NCBI GenBank assembly: GCA_019084405.1
Contig: JAHRFX010000063.1
Coordinates: 1-27,324 of the forward strand
DNA length: 27,324 nucleotides
Origin: Methanobacterium sp.
GTDB lineage: Archaea > Methanobacteriota > Methanobacteria > Methanobacteriales > Methanobacteriaceae
Reading direction: 5' to 3'
Position 1 is the stretch's first letter. Every line of letters starts with the position of its first letter. A model generated the notes under the pieces. The model was not told the origin of the DNA. It worked only from the letters and a program-made list of their open reading frames with translations, and ran no database searches. Both the position numbers and the translations under genes were made by a program. Positions 6,971-15,266 of the stretch are shown piece by piece.

Positions 6971-7549
6971 TCATCTGCTTGATGCTAAAACCAGATAATG
7001 ATAGGGTCCGGTGTTTATGATTTTTGGTTTTTGAAGTTGATAGGATAACAGGGTTTCCACTATTTCCTCTGGTTCTAAACGTACTCCTAAGGGTGGACCA
7101 GGTGTGTCTTTAAGTTTTTTAAAATCAACTATGGCCAACATACCACCTGGCTTTAATATTCTTAATGATTCTTTCATGGTATTTTTTACTTCATTATTGG
7201 CCACCAGACCATGAAACACATTGGCCATGAAATAGATATCCACACTGTTATCATCTAGAGGTAACTTACAGGTTATATCTGCCAGCATCAGGTGAATATT
7301 AATTAATTTTTTGTTTTGAATTTCTTTTTCCAGGGATTCCAGGGACTTATCATAAATATCCACTGCATAAACCATTCCATTATCCCCCACCAGTGAAGCT
7401 GCCTCTAAAGAGATGAAACCATCCCCACACCCTGCATCCAGAAAAACATCCCCTGGTTTTATTCCCACATTTAAGAGCACCTGGCCCGGGTCCAGGATAT
7501 CCCTGGTGGATTTGCCCTGATGTATATGTATGTTTTTTTCTTTTTTCAT
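6971..7549 (-). CDS. Class I SAM-dependent methyltransferase
   Basis: A 192-residue Rossmann-fold methyltransferase of the Methyltransf_11/UbiE-like group. Motif I is FLDAGCGDGFISL (about residues 36-48), followed by the acidic ribose-binding AVDIYDKS, motif II-like LADITCKLPLDDNSVDIYF and motif III LRILKPGGMLAIVDF. The substrate is unknown; small-molecule and protein methyltransferases share this pattern. The N-terminus (IHIHQGKSTRDILDPGQVL) is typical of archaeal stand-alone members. It lies 33 nt downstream of the ABC permease in the same direction and may be in that transcript, but no functional link is evident. The converging plus-strand gene ends 54 nt away. Confidence 0.85.
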   Translation of the reverse strand: MKKEKNIHIHQGKSTRDILDPGQVLLNVGIKPGDVFLDAGCGDGFISLEAASLVGDNGMVYAVDIYDKSLESLEKEIQNKKLINIHLMLADITCKLPLDDNSVDIYFMANVFHGLVANNEVKNTMKESLRILKPGGMLAIVDFKKLKDTPGPPLGVRLEPEEIVETLLSYQLQKPKIINTGPYHYLVLASSR

Positions 7550-7582
7550 TATCTCAACACCTGAAAAATGTGAGAATTTGAT

Positions 7583-8860
7583 TTAATTTTCTGCCCTTAA
7601 TCGGGTTCTGGAAAATATTCCCACACCTATAACAAATAGGATTAAGGTAAGAACTATCATCCAGCCTAAGGAATACATAATCTCATTTAAGCCTTCCCCA
7701 AATGTTAATACTGCCCTTAAAGCATTGAGGGTGTGTGTCCATGGAAGCAGGTCATATATTTGCACCGGTTTGCCCATGAAATCCCCAATTACCACCGGAG
7801 GTAATGCAAAAAAAGCCCCTGATAAAAAACTAACCGGTACCGTAACCAGGGTCCCTAAGTTGGCTGCCTGACGATCATTTTTAGCAAAAGCAGCTATAAT
7901 CATTCCCAATGCCACAGAAGCTATCCCTCCGATTACTGCAATGAAAATAGCCAGTATTAGAGAATTTAAGCCTCCCTGCCATTTGAAACTCATTAGAATG
8001 GCCACCGCCAGTAATATCAATATTTGAGCTGCAGCAACCAGGGACCAGGGAATTAAACCCCCGAATAATAGGTCAAAAGAGCGCATTCGGGACATTTTTA
8101 AGCGGGCCAGGGTTCCGGTTTCCACTTCTCTGCTTAAAGCTGCAGCTACCGTGGTGGCTAAAAGAAGTATGGCAAATACCATCATTCCCGGTGCCAGAAA
8201 GTCAAACATGGAAAATGATTCTGTACCTGGCACGGATTCAATAGAAGTGGTTATGAATTCTGCAGATGGTGCTGTAGAAGGAGAAATAGTTTCTGATATG
8301 GTGCTGACCGTTTGATCCTGAAATTGTTGAAGGGTGCCTACCAGTATAGCCTGAGAAACCCCAAAATTAGAAAAACTGGTATCTCCCTTAATTATTACAG
8401 ATGTGGTATTATTTGAGGTGGGAATTGTCCCCTCAGGGGTTGCCAGGATATTTTGCTGGTTTAAATTAGAGTTAATAAGTTGTACCATGGATTGGGAGAA
8501 GTCTTCTGGAATAATGATGGCCGCATCGACCTCCCGGCTCTTTATGAGCCTATCTGCTTCAGATTCTGTGGTCACGGTGACATTGAATAGATTAACGTCA
8601 CTGTCCTCATATTTTGAATCCTGGAGAACTTCTGTAAAATTATTTCCAAAATTTATTTCTTCATTAGTTAAGGGAAAATTAGTACCCTGGTCATAATTTA
8701 CCACTGCCAGTAAATGTGGTTCATTTTCCTGGCCCATTCCACCAAATGCGAATCCAAAAACAAGCATGAAAAATAGGGGAAAACCTAAAATCATGAAAAG
8801 ACCTCTCTGGTCTCTTATAAGCTCCTTAAAATCTTTAATGGCGATACTGATAAATTTCAT
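7583..8860 (-). CDS. ABC-2 type transporter permease
   Basis: A 425-residue membrane protein of the ABC-2 (ABC2_membrane_3) family. One transmembrane segment lies near the N-terminus (LFMILGFPLFFMLVFGFAFG, about residues 21-40). Then comes a ~180-residue extracytoplasmic region rich in Ser, Thr and Asn, then five hydrophobic segments from about residue 220 to the end (for example MMVFAILLLATTVAAAL and GMIIAAFAKND). The C-terminus is RTRLRAEN. This architecture is that of YhgE/DrrB/NatB-like exporters of drugs, lipids or ions; the cargo cannot be told. The ATG overlaps the stop of the ATPase gene by one base (TAATG), so the two halves are translationally coupled. Confidence 0.9.
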   Translation of the reverse strand: MKFISIAIKDFKELIRDQRGLFMILGFPLFFMLVFGFAFGGMGQENEPHLLAVVNYDQGTNFPLTNEEINFGNNFTEVLQDSKYEDSDVNLFNVTVTTESEADRLIKSREVDAAIIIPEDFSQSMVQLINSNLNQQNILATPEGTIPTSNNTTSVIIKGDTSFSNFGVSQAILVGTLQQFQDQTVSTISETISPSTAPSAEFITTSIESVPGTESFSMFDFLAPGMMVFAILLLATTVAAALSREVETGTLARLKMSRMRSFDLLFGGLIPWSLVAAAQILILLAVAILMSFKWQGGLNSLILAIFIAVIGGIASVALGMIIAAFAKNDRQAANLGTLVTVPVSFLSGAFFALPPVVIGDFMGKPVQIYDLLPWTHTLNALRAVLTFGEGLNEIMYSLGWMIVLTLILFVIGVGIFSRTRLRAEN

Positions 8861-9801
8861 TATTCTCTCAACCCTGTGCCTGTTAATTCAATGAAAACGT
8901 CTTCTAATGTATTTTGCCTGATGGATAAATCTGCAATGGAAATATTATTGTCTTCCAAATATCTCATTATTTGAGGAAGCAATCCCACTGCATTGAGGGC
9001 CCTTATATTGATATGGTTATCAATTACATGGGCAGATTCAATTAAATGCATATTTTCCAGATATTTAATTATCTGGTTATTTTTTTCAGGATCATTTAAC
9101 TTCATTTCCACCACATCTCCCTCTCCAATCTCTTTTTTCAAATTAGTGGGATTATCCAGAAGAAGTAATTTACCGTGATCCATTATGGCAATCCGGTCAC
9201 TCAATCTATCGGCTTCATCCATTAGATGGGTGGTAAGAATTACGGTTTTACCTTCATTGTCCCGTAATGATTTGATGAAGTTCCATAAAACTCTTCTTGA
9301 TTGGGGATCAAGGCCCTCGGAGGGTTCATCTAAAACAACTATATTTGGGGCGTGAATTAATGCTAGAGCAAGATTTAAACGCCTTTTCATCCCTCCAGAT
9401 AATTTAGAAGCTACGGTATCTGCTTTATCCATCAGAAAAAGATCCTGGAGTAATTTTTCAGCTCTTTTTTTTAACACTTCTCCCGGAACCTCGTACATAT
9501 CCCCCATCAGTTTAAGGCTCTCCATGCAGGTTAAATTTTCCCAGAGAACCAGTTCCTGGGGACATATACCTATAACTATTTTATCTACCTTTTCCACATT
9601 TTCTCCATTTATCAGGACTTTTCCCTGGCTGGGTCGAAGTAGTCCCACCATCATACTAATGGATGTGGTTTTACCGGCTCCATTAGGCCCTAAAAAACCG
9701 AAAACCTCTCCTTTTTTAATTTTAAGATTGAGACCATCCACCGCCTTAAATCCGCTGTAATCTTTACTGAGGTTTTGGGCTTCTATAACGTATTCTTCCA
9801 T
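8860..9801 (-). CDS. ABC-2 type transporter ATP-binding protein
   Basis: The ATPase partner of the downstream permease, about 313 residues. Walker A is GPNGAGKTT (residues 38-46), the signature is LSGGMKRRL, and Walker B with switch is IVVLDEPSEGLDP. A DrrA/CcmA-type C-terminal ~90-residue domain follows. An upstream in-frame ATG at 9822 exists, but ATG 9801 is preferred: AGAGGAT lies a few nt before it and the protein then begins MEEYVIEAQNLSKDY as in homologues. A 16-bp palindromic AT stretch at 9831-9846 lies where a TATA element would be. Function: ATP-driven export with the ABC-2 permease at the membrane. Confidence 0.93.
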   Translation of the reverse strand: MEEYVIEAQNLSKDYSGFKAVDGLNLKIKKGEVFGFLGPNGAGKTTSISMMVGLLRPSQGKVLINGENVEKVDKIVIGICPQELVLWENLTCMESLKLMGDMYEVPGEVLKKRAEKLLQDLFLMDKADTVASKLSGGMKRRLNLALALIHAPNIVVLDEPSEGLDPQSRRVLWNFIKSLRDNEGKTVILTTHLMDEADRLSDRIAIMDHGKLLLLDNPTNLKKEIGEGDVVEMKLNDPEKNNQIIKYLENMHLIESAHVIDNHINIRALNAVGLLPQIMRYLEDNNISIADLSIRQNTLEDVFIELTGTGLRE

Positions 9802-10065
9802 GTTATATCCTCTTTGTGCCATTTATCGGCTAATTTTTTAAAAAATTATCTTATCCTGGATATCCTGACCAGGGGAATAGTAAAAAAAAATCCAGTTATT
9901 TTAAGTTCTAAATATATTTTATTCATTCTATTAATATTAATTTTTATTAAAACCAGATTAATGTTCAGGGTATTAATTCCCGGATCAATTGATAATTAAT
10001 TATTTTACTGTCAGAATTCGCATAATATTTGAATTAGTAAAAACAATACGGTATATGGTGAAGTT

Positions 10066-10296
10066 ATGATAGAAAAAATTGAAGTTAGTATGACCAATGA
10101 AAATATCCACAATTTCAAAAAAGGGGAATTCGGGGTGGAAAGTATAAATATTGATGAATCCCGGGGATTTATTGAAGTGGTTTATGCTAGCCATGAGATT
10201 GGAACCCGTTACGTCCTGCTACCTTTGCAAAATGTTGAAAAATGTGATTATCTGGTTAAAAATTCTCCAAAAGACATGAATATGGAAGAAGAATGA
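10066..10296 (+). CDS. Small unknown protein
   Basis: A 76-residue protein with no family I recognise. GGTGA lies 4 nt before the ATG, which supports translation. It looks all-beta with a short acidic tail: strands around KIEVSM, SRGFIEVVYASH and TRYVLLPLQNVEK, then KDMNMEEE. One cysteine, no membrane segment. It stands alone between the ABC exporter and dphB, followed by a terminator hairpin. It may be a small nucleic-acid or protein-binding adaptor, but nothing shows which. Confidence 0.7.
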   Translation: MIEKIEVSMTNENIHNFKKGEFGVESINIDESRGFIEVVYASHEIGTRYVLLPLQNVEKCDYLVKNSPKDMNMEEE

Positions 10297-10302
10297 GTAA
10301 AT

Positions 10303-10375
10303 ATCAGAATTTATTCTGATTAATGATTTTTGAATGGTCTTATTTAATATTTTTAAGTTACATTAAAACCTTTTT
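10303..10375 (+). terminator. Hairpin and T-tracts after the small gene
   Basis: ATCAGAA/TTCTGAT forms a perfect 7-bp stem with a 4-nt loop at 10303-10320, followed by several T-runs including about nine T near 10371-10379. It probably terminates the plus-strand gene at 10066-10296. Confidence 0.6.
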
Positions 10376-10454
10376 TTTTAATATATCTCTTTTTTTAGAT
10401 TATAGAAAAAGAAGTATTAAAAAAGCATTTATTTTAATATTTGACAGATGATTA

Positions 10455-11237
10455 TCAGTTTATTATATCTTCAGGGGCTCCTGCTATTGCCACCAGGTAT
10501 TCAGCCTCCACAATATGTAATGGGGCCGGGATGATTATGGAGTGTAGCGGACCTCCAAAATCTTCTTTTATTAGTTTTTTTATAATATCTGCCCTTATTA
10601 CTGGTTCCTCTGATCCTGCTCTTGCTAAACCAATTGCCAGAGTATTTTTTGTAATTATACCTTCATTTAGAGTATCTTCCACTTTCAAAAGATATTCCAA
10701 GCCTTGATTTATCGTCATGTACCTGTTTTCATGGGCCCTTATATCCAGTAAAACCAGGGTATGGGCATTTTGTTCCAGATTATTTTTTATAAGTAAGTAG
10801 GGAGAGTGAGGGAAGAAATTTTTCTCAGGAAAGGGGATAGTAGTTACTTTTCCAAATTTATAGGCCTGCAATCCAGATATACCTGGAGCTGCAGATAGAA
10901 TAGAAGAAGAATGAATTACACGAGTTTTTATGCCTCTTTTTTTAGCTTCAATCATCATGTCGGCATGAGTAGTAGCAATGAGCGGGTCACCAGCACTTAA
11001 AAAAGCAACTTTATTACTTTCAGCATTTTTTAAAGGGATTTCCTCTTCTTCTACCTGTTTTCTACTTAATATTTCCACCTTACGGTCCATTATTTTCTCT
11101 AAGGAGGAGATGGTGGTTCCAAAAAGGTGGGCAGTGTAAAATTCTACATACACCTTATCTGAATTTCTCAATGCCTCCAGTCCTTTCAGCGAGACATCCT
11201 TTTCATCGTAAAGTCCTAAACCAATAAAATAAAGCAT
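10455..11237 (-). CDS. dphB: Diphthine synthase
   Basis: A 260-residue member of the tetrapyrrole-methylase fold. DphB (Dph5) trimethylates the 3-amino-3-carboxypropyl histidine on elongation factor 2, a step of diphthamide synthesis shared by archaea and eukaryotes. Visible family motifs are MLYFIGLGLYDEKDVSLKG at the N-terminus, SAGDPLIATTH at about 92-102, SSILSAAPGISGLQAYKFG and the C-terminal GGPLHSIIIPAPLHIVEAEY. Length equals the family norm. GGTGAT lies directly before the ATG. The gene is divergent from trm5 across about 220 nt of AT-rich sequence. Other Dph genes are not in view. Cytoplasmic. Confidence 0.95.
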   Translation of the reverse strand: MLYFIGLGLYDEKDVSLKGLEALRNSDKVYVEFYTAHLFGTTISSLEKIMDRKVEILSRKQVEEEEIPLKNAESNKVAFLSAGDPLIATTHADMMIEAKKRGIKTRVIHSSSILSAAPGISGLQAYKFGKVTTIPFPEKNFFPHSPYLLIKNNLEQNAHTLVLLDIRAHENRYMTINQGLEYLLKVEDTLNEGIITKNTLAIGLARAGSEEPVIRADIIKKLIKEDFGGPLHSIIIPAPLHIVEAEYLVAIAGAPEDIIN

Positions 11238-11460
11238 TTCATCACCCTTTTAATAATAATCAATAATTTTAAAATATTCCTCAGATGTTACAGCATTTAA
11301 TATCATATAATAGTCCCGGCAACTAATAAAATTATATACTCCCGACTATAGAATCCCCCTGAGAATAATTCCATACGTATTATATACAAATTATTTTAAT
11401 TCAGAGAGATTAATTATTATTGAATATGATTAATTATAAAAAATATAATTGAGGAAGTTT
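11238..11460. promoter_or_regulatory. Divergent promoter region dphB/trm5
   Basis: About 220 nt of AT-rich sequence between two divergent genes. A good TATA-like element TTATATAC lies near 11380-11388 on the plus strand for trm5. An inverted repeat ATAGTC...GACTAT separated by about 30 nt surrounds a second AT-rich core (about 11305-11353). Element assignment is tentative. Confidence 0.35.
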
Positions 11461-12492
11461 ATGCTTGCTTTTAAGGTACCTAAACAATCAGCCAATGATT
11501 TACGTAAATTCTTATTAATAAAAGAATGGATTGACCTGGATTTTAAAATTAAAACCGATGATAAATCTGTTTTTATTCCTTTAAATAGAAAATTAGAGGA
11601 TTATATTTTAGAAAATCTACCAGGCAGTGATTGGAGTAACATTGAAATTGTAAAAATGGAATTTGAATCCTTAAAGCGATCCCCTAAAAGTATTAAAGAA
11701 TATCTCCAGGGCAAAATGGATGATGAAAAAATAGAAGATCTCAGAAAATCTTTTGATATAATAGGGGATGTGGTTATCCTGGAGATTCCCACTGAACTGG
11801 AGGATAATAAATATTCTATTGGGGAAGCTGCCTTAAAATTCACCCGGCGAAAAGCAGTATACCGCAAAGATAGTGAAATTAAAGGGGTTATTAGAACCCG
11901 GCAATTAGAACATTTAGCTGGTGAAGATAATTCCCTCACCATCCATCAGGAATATGGATCGAGATTGGCACTGGATATTAAAAAAGTATACTTTAGTCCT
12001 CGCCTGGCTACTGAAAGAAATAGGATTGCTTCACAGGTGAAAGAGGGAGAAAAAATACTGGATATGTTTGCCGGAGTAGGTCCCTTTTCGATTTTAATTG
12101 CCCGAAATAAAAATGTGGAAATCTATGCCGTGGATATCAACCCCCATGCGGTAGGTTTCATGAAAAAAAATATCCAATTGAATAAGCTTAAAGGAAAGAT
12201 AATGCCCTTAGAGGGAGATGTAAGGGAGATTGTATCTGTAAAAAAAATAAAAGTAGATAGGACCATCATGAATCTTCCCGGGTTCGCCTGGGAGTTTTTA
12301 GATACTGCAGTCGATTCCCTGGTAGAAGGAGGAGTGCTGCACTATTATGAATTCGCAGCAGATTATAAAAGGGCTATTTCACGTATAAAAAAGGCCGCAT
12401 ATCCCCGTGATGTGGAAATTTTAGGATTAAAGAAGGTTAAATCCAGCAGCCCTGGTGAATGGCAACTTGTAGTGGATGCTAGAATTATGTAA
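11461..12492 (+). CDS. trm5: tRNA (guanine(37)-N1)-methyltransferase Trm5
   Basis: A 343-residue archaeal Trm5, which makes m1G37 next to the anticodon and prevents +1 frameshifting. N-terminal tRNA-recognition domains precede the catalytic Rossmann fold. The segment VYFSPRLATERNRIA leads into SAM motif I ILDMFAGVGPFSI, then IYAVDINPHAVGFMKKNIQL, the catalytic loop MNLPGFAWEFL (the NLP motif) and C-terminal SSSPGEWQLVVDARI. A TTG four codons upstream (11449) could open the frame, but ATG 11461 is preferred because GAGG sits 6 nt before it inside that stretch. Divergent from dphB and convergent with mtnA. Confidence 0.93.
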   Translation: MLAFKVPKQSANDLRKFLLIKEWIDLDFKIKTDDKSVFIPLNRKLEDYILENLPGSDWSNIEIVKMEFESLKRSPKSIKEYLQGKMDDEKIEDLRKSFDIIGDVVILEIPTELEDNKYSIGEAALKFTRRKAVYRKDSEIKGVIRTRQLEHLAGEDNSLTIHQEYGSRLALDIKKVYFSPRLATERNRIASQVKEGEKILDMFAGVGPFSILIARNKNVEIYAVDINPHAVGFMKKNIQLNKLKGKIMPLEGDVREIVSVKKIKVDRTIMNLPGFAWEFLDTAVDSLVEGGVLHYYEFAADYKRAISRIKKAAYPRDVEILGLKKVKSSSPGEWQLVVDARIM

Positions 12493-12510
12493 AAAGTTCC
12501 AATGGTTCAG

Positions 12511-12626
12511 CCTATTAATAGGAAGGTCCGGTTAAAGGAGAATTAAATTGGATCAAGAAAAAATAGGCCGTTACCCTATATTAACGGAAGGAAATCCGTT
12601 AAAGGAGAATTAAATTGGATCAAGAA
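12511..12626. repeat. Imperfect tandem duplication between trm5 and mtnA
   Basis: Two copies with a 67-nt period: copy A about 12511-12559, copy B about 12575-12626. The last 29 bases are identical (12531-12559 and 12598-12626) and contain AAAGGAGAATTAAATTGG; the upstream parts (CCTATTAATAGG/GGAAGG versus CCTATATTAACGGAAGG) are diverged. Copy B runs through the mtnA stop codon into its last codons, so the duplication probably arose from the mtnA 3' end or spread into it. Each copy holds AGGAG followed 7 nt later by TTG. Confidence 0.85.
12581..12602. terminator. Hairpin in the convergent trm5/mtnA spacer
   Basis: TTAACGGA and TCCGTTAA form a perfect 8-bp stem around a 6-nt loop AGGAAA. The equivalent place in repeat copy A (12516-12536) has a weaker TTAA-GGA/TCC-TTAA version, and CCTATTAATAGG at 12511-12522 is itself a 12-bp palindrome. 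It could act as a bidirectional 3'-end structure for both converging genes; there is no strong T-run beside it. Confidence 0.45.
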
Positions 12627-13539
12627 TTCCATTTTCTGTAATTATACCACTTATTAAATCAGCAGGAACTATATCAAATGCCGGATTTAGTACTTCTGTA
12701 TTTTCAGGAGCTATACGGCAATTCCCATATAGCAGTACTTCTTCAGATCCTCGCTCTTCAATCTCAATTTCCTCAATGGATTTATCATAGTCAAAGGTAC
12801 TAAAAGGCGCAGCCACATAAAAAGGCACCCCATATCGCTTAGCAGATAGTGCTACCATTAAAGATCCTATTTTATTTGCTACACCTCCCTGAGCAACCCG
12901 GTCAGCGCCAATTACCACTTTATCTATTTTGCCCTGTTGCATGAGATATCCTGCCGCACTGTCCACGATTAATTTTACCGGTATGTTTTCCTGCTGCATT
13001 TCCCATACACTGAGCCGGGCCCCCTGACCTAGAGGACGGGTCTCATCACATATAACATTAATTTTTTTACCCTGGGCAAATGATGCCCTTATAACACCTA
13101 AAGCAGTACCGTAATCCACACAGGCTAATGCACCGGCATTGCAATGGGTAAGAATGGTGTCCCCATCATCAATTATATCTCTTCCATGTTTTCCAATCAG
13201 GTGATTGGTTTTAATATCTTCCTGGTACATTTTTAATGCTTCATCCAGAGGGGAGGGTGATGCTAAAATCCTATCCACTGCCCAGAATAAATTAACGGCT
13301 GTAGGGCGAGATTTTTTAATTTCCGATGCTGCTTTTTCAAGGTCTTCACCATTTAAATCAGCTAAAACCATTCCAAATGCAGCTGAAACTCCAATTGCAG
13401 GAGCTCCTCTTACAACCATTGTTTTAATGGCTTTAATAACATCTTGATATTTTTTACAGGTAAAATATACTATTTCATCAGGTAATTTAGTCTGATCAAT
13501 CAGTAATAGTTGGTTGTCTTCCCAGAGCATAGTTTTCAT
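12610..13539 (-). CDS. mtnA: S-methyl-5-thioribose-1-phosphate isomerase
   Basis: A 309-residue aldose-ketose isomerase of the eIF2B-like MtnA family, converting methylthioribose-1-phosphate to methylthioribulose-1-phosphate in methylthioadenosine salvage. Family motifs: MVVRGAPAIGVSAAFGM (41-57), THCNAGALA with the likely catalytic Cys at 133, CDETRPLGQGARLSVWE, and VVIGADRVAQGGVANKIG with the likely catalytic Asp at 213. Ribose-1,5-bisphosphate isomerase is a paralogous alternative, but the N-terminal and HCNAG features favour MtnA. It is slightly shorter than the common ~340-350 residues. In methanogens it may belong to the methylthioinosine-type salvage route (known for Methanocaldococcus). 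The 3' end lies inside the tandem repeat. Confidence 0.92.
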   Translation of the reverse strand: MKTMLWEDNQLLLIDQTKLPDEIVYFTCKKYQDVIKAIKTMVVRGAPAIGVSAAFGMVLADLNGEDLEKAASEIKKSRPTAVNLFWAVDRILASPSPLDEALKMYQEDIKTNHLIGKHGRDIIDDGDTILTHCNAGALACVDYGTALGVIRASFAQGKKINVICDETRPLGQGARLSVWEMQQENIPVKLIVDSAAGYLMQQGKIDKVVIGADRVAQGGVANKIGSLMVALSAKRYGVPFYVAAPFSTFDYDKSIEEIEIEERGSEEVLLYGNCRIAPENTEVLNPAFDIVPADLISGIITENGILDPI

Positions 13540-13645
13540 AGAATCATCCCTTGTTCTTTGTAAATAATAATAAAAAAATTAAAAAATAAAAAATTAAATG
13601 GGGCAAATTAGCAATTAAAATTTAGTCACTTAAAAAACCGTTAAT

Positions 13646-14515
13646 TTAGTAGTGGCTGGCAGGAGTCATGTCCAGGTGCTTGTCTTCACCGTGTTTACCT
13701 GGAATTCCATATGCATCGGCACGGCACTGGGTACATGCCCTGAAAACTGGAATTATCTCTTCCACCGCATCTCTAACTTCACTTATTTGAGCGCAATCCG
13801 GTTTAGGATAATCTTTCATTTTGTTTAAGGGAATCAGAGGTATTATATTCATTAAGGAGGCTCCTCTCTTTTTTACCTCCCGGGCAATATCCACAATGTG
13901 CTGGTCATTTAATCCCGGTATGAGAACACTATTCACCTTCACAATTACACCCAGTTCAGAAATTTTTTCAATACCCTCCAGCTGGTTTTTAGATAAAATT
14001 TTAAATCCTTCTTCCCCTTTATACACCTGATCGTTATAAACCACGTGGGAATAAATTTCTTTACCAATTTCAGGGTCAATGGCATTTACCGTGACAGTTA
14101 TGGTACTTATATTCAGTTGGGCTAATTCTTCGGCTTTATCTTTTAAAAGCAGGCCATTAGTACTCATACATTTAATCAGATCCGGGAATTTTTCATGTAT
14201 TTTTTTGAAAAACTCAAAGGTCTCTTCATTGGCCAGGGCATCTCCCGGTCCAGCTACTCCCACTACAGAAATAGGCATCTCTTCTGTTACTTTTTCCACA
14301 TGAGCTACCGCCTGATCCACATCCATTATTCGAGAAGTTACTCCTGGTCTTTGTTCGCATTTATTTATATCTCTGGTACAGAAGTTACAGTAAATATTAC
14401 AACTGGGTGCCAGGGGTAAATGTACTCTTCCCACTTTATCATGCATTTTTTCATTAAAACAGGGGTGCGCCCGGGTAATATGGGCAAATTTTGATTCTTT
14501 AGTTTTTTCATCCAT
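13646..14515 (-). CDS. nifB: NifB-type radical SAM L-cluster synthase
   Basis: A 289-residue stand-alone NifB. NifB fuses two [4Fe-4S] units and inserts carbide and a sulfur to form the [8Fe-9S-C] L-cluster (NifB-co). Visible: ITRAHPCFNEKMHDKVGRVH with C19, the radical SAM triad C39-C43-C46 (CNIYCNFC), C53, EQRPGVTSR, VVGVAGPGDALA (84-95), STNGLLL, TVNAIDP, and the C-terminal cluster site CTQC (261-264) with RADAYG. The C-terminal NifX-like domain of many bacterial NifBs is absent, as in methanogen enzymes. GAGGT lies 6 nt before the ATG. It follows the Mmp operon after 150 nt that holds a TATA-like element, so it may have its own promoter. No nifHDK genes are near. Confidence 0.95.
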   Translation of the reverse strand: MDEKTKESKFAHITRAHPCFNEKMHDKVGRVHLPLAPSCNIYCNFCTRDINKCEQRPGVTSRIMDVDQAVAHVEKVTEEMPISVVGVAGPGDALANEETFEFFKKIHEKFPDLIKCMSTNGLLLKDKAEELAQLNISTITVTVNAIDPEIGKEIYSHVVYNDQVYKGEEGFKILSKNQLEGIEKISELGVIVKVNSVLIPGLNDQHIVDIAREVKKRGASLMNIIPLIPLNKMKDYPKPDCAQISEVRDAVEEIIPVFRACTQCRADAYGIPGKHGEDKHLDMTPASHY

Positions 14516-14543
14516 GTGATGACCTCATAAATATTAATCCTGC

Positions 14544-14641
14544 CAGTTAACTGAGTTATTAATTAGATTTTAATCCACAGTAAATAAGTTCACCATATAA
14601 TCTATTCCTGATAGGTTAATATAGTTAGTATCTATAAAAAC
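14544..14641 (-). promoter_or_regulatory. Putative nifB promoter with palindrome
   Basis: In the 150-nt mmp17-nifB spacer the minus strand has T-runs just after mmp17, then TTTTTATAGA (about 14632-14641) as a TATA candidate. A perfect 10-bp palindrome CAGTTAACTG lies at 14544-14553, about 30 nt before the nifB start, where a repressor could bind. Assignment is tentative. Confidence 0.35.
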
Positions 14642-14665
14642 TAAAAATGATTAATATTTTGATAA

Positions 14666-15223
14666 TTAATTATTTTCCAGCTCTTTTATCATGGCCCTGC
14701 ATTTATCAATCCATTCTTCTTTAAGTAATTCATCAGTGCAAACCATAGCAATAATTTGACCGGCAGATAAATCTCTTATTACCCGAAACCCCTCGGGAAT
14801 TATCCGGAATATGGCATCATATATCTTGCCTTTTAATTTTTCGGCCGGATTATGGACCATTAAACCCTTTAATTCCGGTGAAGATCCCTCGATGATTAAT
14901 TCAAATCTGGTGGGTTGTTGGATTTTTTCCCTTCCTTTCAATTCCCATAATTTCTTCATTAAATCTGGAAGATAGGTCTCATCTTTTATTTGAATGAAAG
15001 TTTTATCAACCTCAGGATCATATTCAAAAGTGGCTAAATCTTCAATTAAAACTGGATTGGTAGTTCTATCGGCTTTTATGGCAATTATAAATACTGGATC
15101 TCTAGGATCTACATAAATACGCATATCTTTAACTGATCGAGATAGCTGGAGATCCTGAAAAACCTGTTTTACAATCATTTCATAAACTTCTGCACCTTTA
15201 GAATCATAACAATCTACTAACAT
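14666..15223 (-). CDS. Methanogenesis marker protein 17
   Basis: Mmp17, 185 residues, a protein found across methanogens and reported as a subunit of the ATP-dependent MCR activation complex with McrC, Mmp3, Mmp7 and AtwA. The N-terminus MLVDCYDSKGAEVYEMIVKQ, the segment MRIYVDPRDPVFIIAIKADR and the C-terminal IIPEGFRVIRDLSAGQIIAM support the family call from memory. Cysteines are few (C5, C158, C175). The alternating beta-alpha pattern suggests a compact alpha/beta fold, and there are no membrane segments. It is the last gene of the Mmp operon, 43 nt after mmp15. nifB follows. Confidence 0.88.
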   Translation of the reverse strand: MLVDCYDSKGAEVYEMIVKQVFQDLQLSRSVKDMRIYVDPRDPVFIIAIKADRTTNPVLIEDLATFEYDPEVDKTFIQIKDETYLPDLMKKLWELKGREKIQQPTRFELIIEGSSPELKGLMVHNPAEKLKGKIYDAIFRIIPEGFRVIRDLSAGQIIAMVCTDELLKEEWIDKCRAMIKELENN

Positions 15224-15266
15224 TTCCTGTCCCCTGATACCCTTGCCTTAAATATCTAAATCTGTT

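Noticed and set aside
12548..12613. 21-codon frame with AGGAG and TTG start in the trm5-mtnA spacer
   Set aside because: Too short and wholly inside the tandem repeat; reported as part of the repeat, not as a gene.
13646..14515. Evidence for a nitrogen-fixation island around nifB
   Set aside because: No nifH, nifD, nifK, nifE, nifN or glnB-like genes occur in the window; the neighbours are methanogenesis marker genes.
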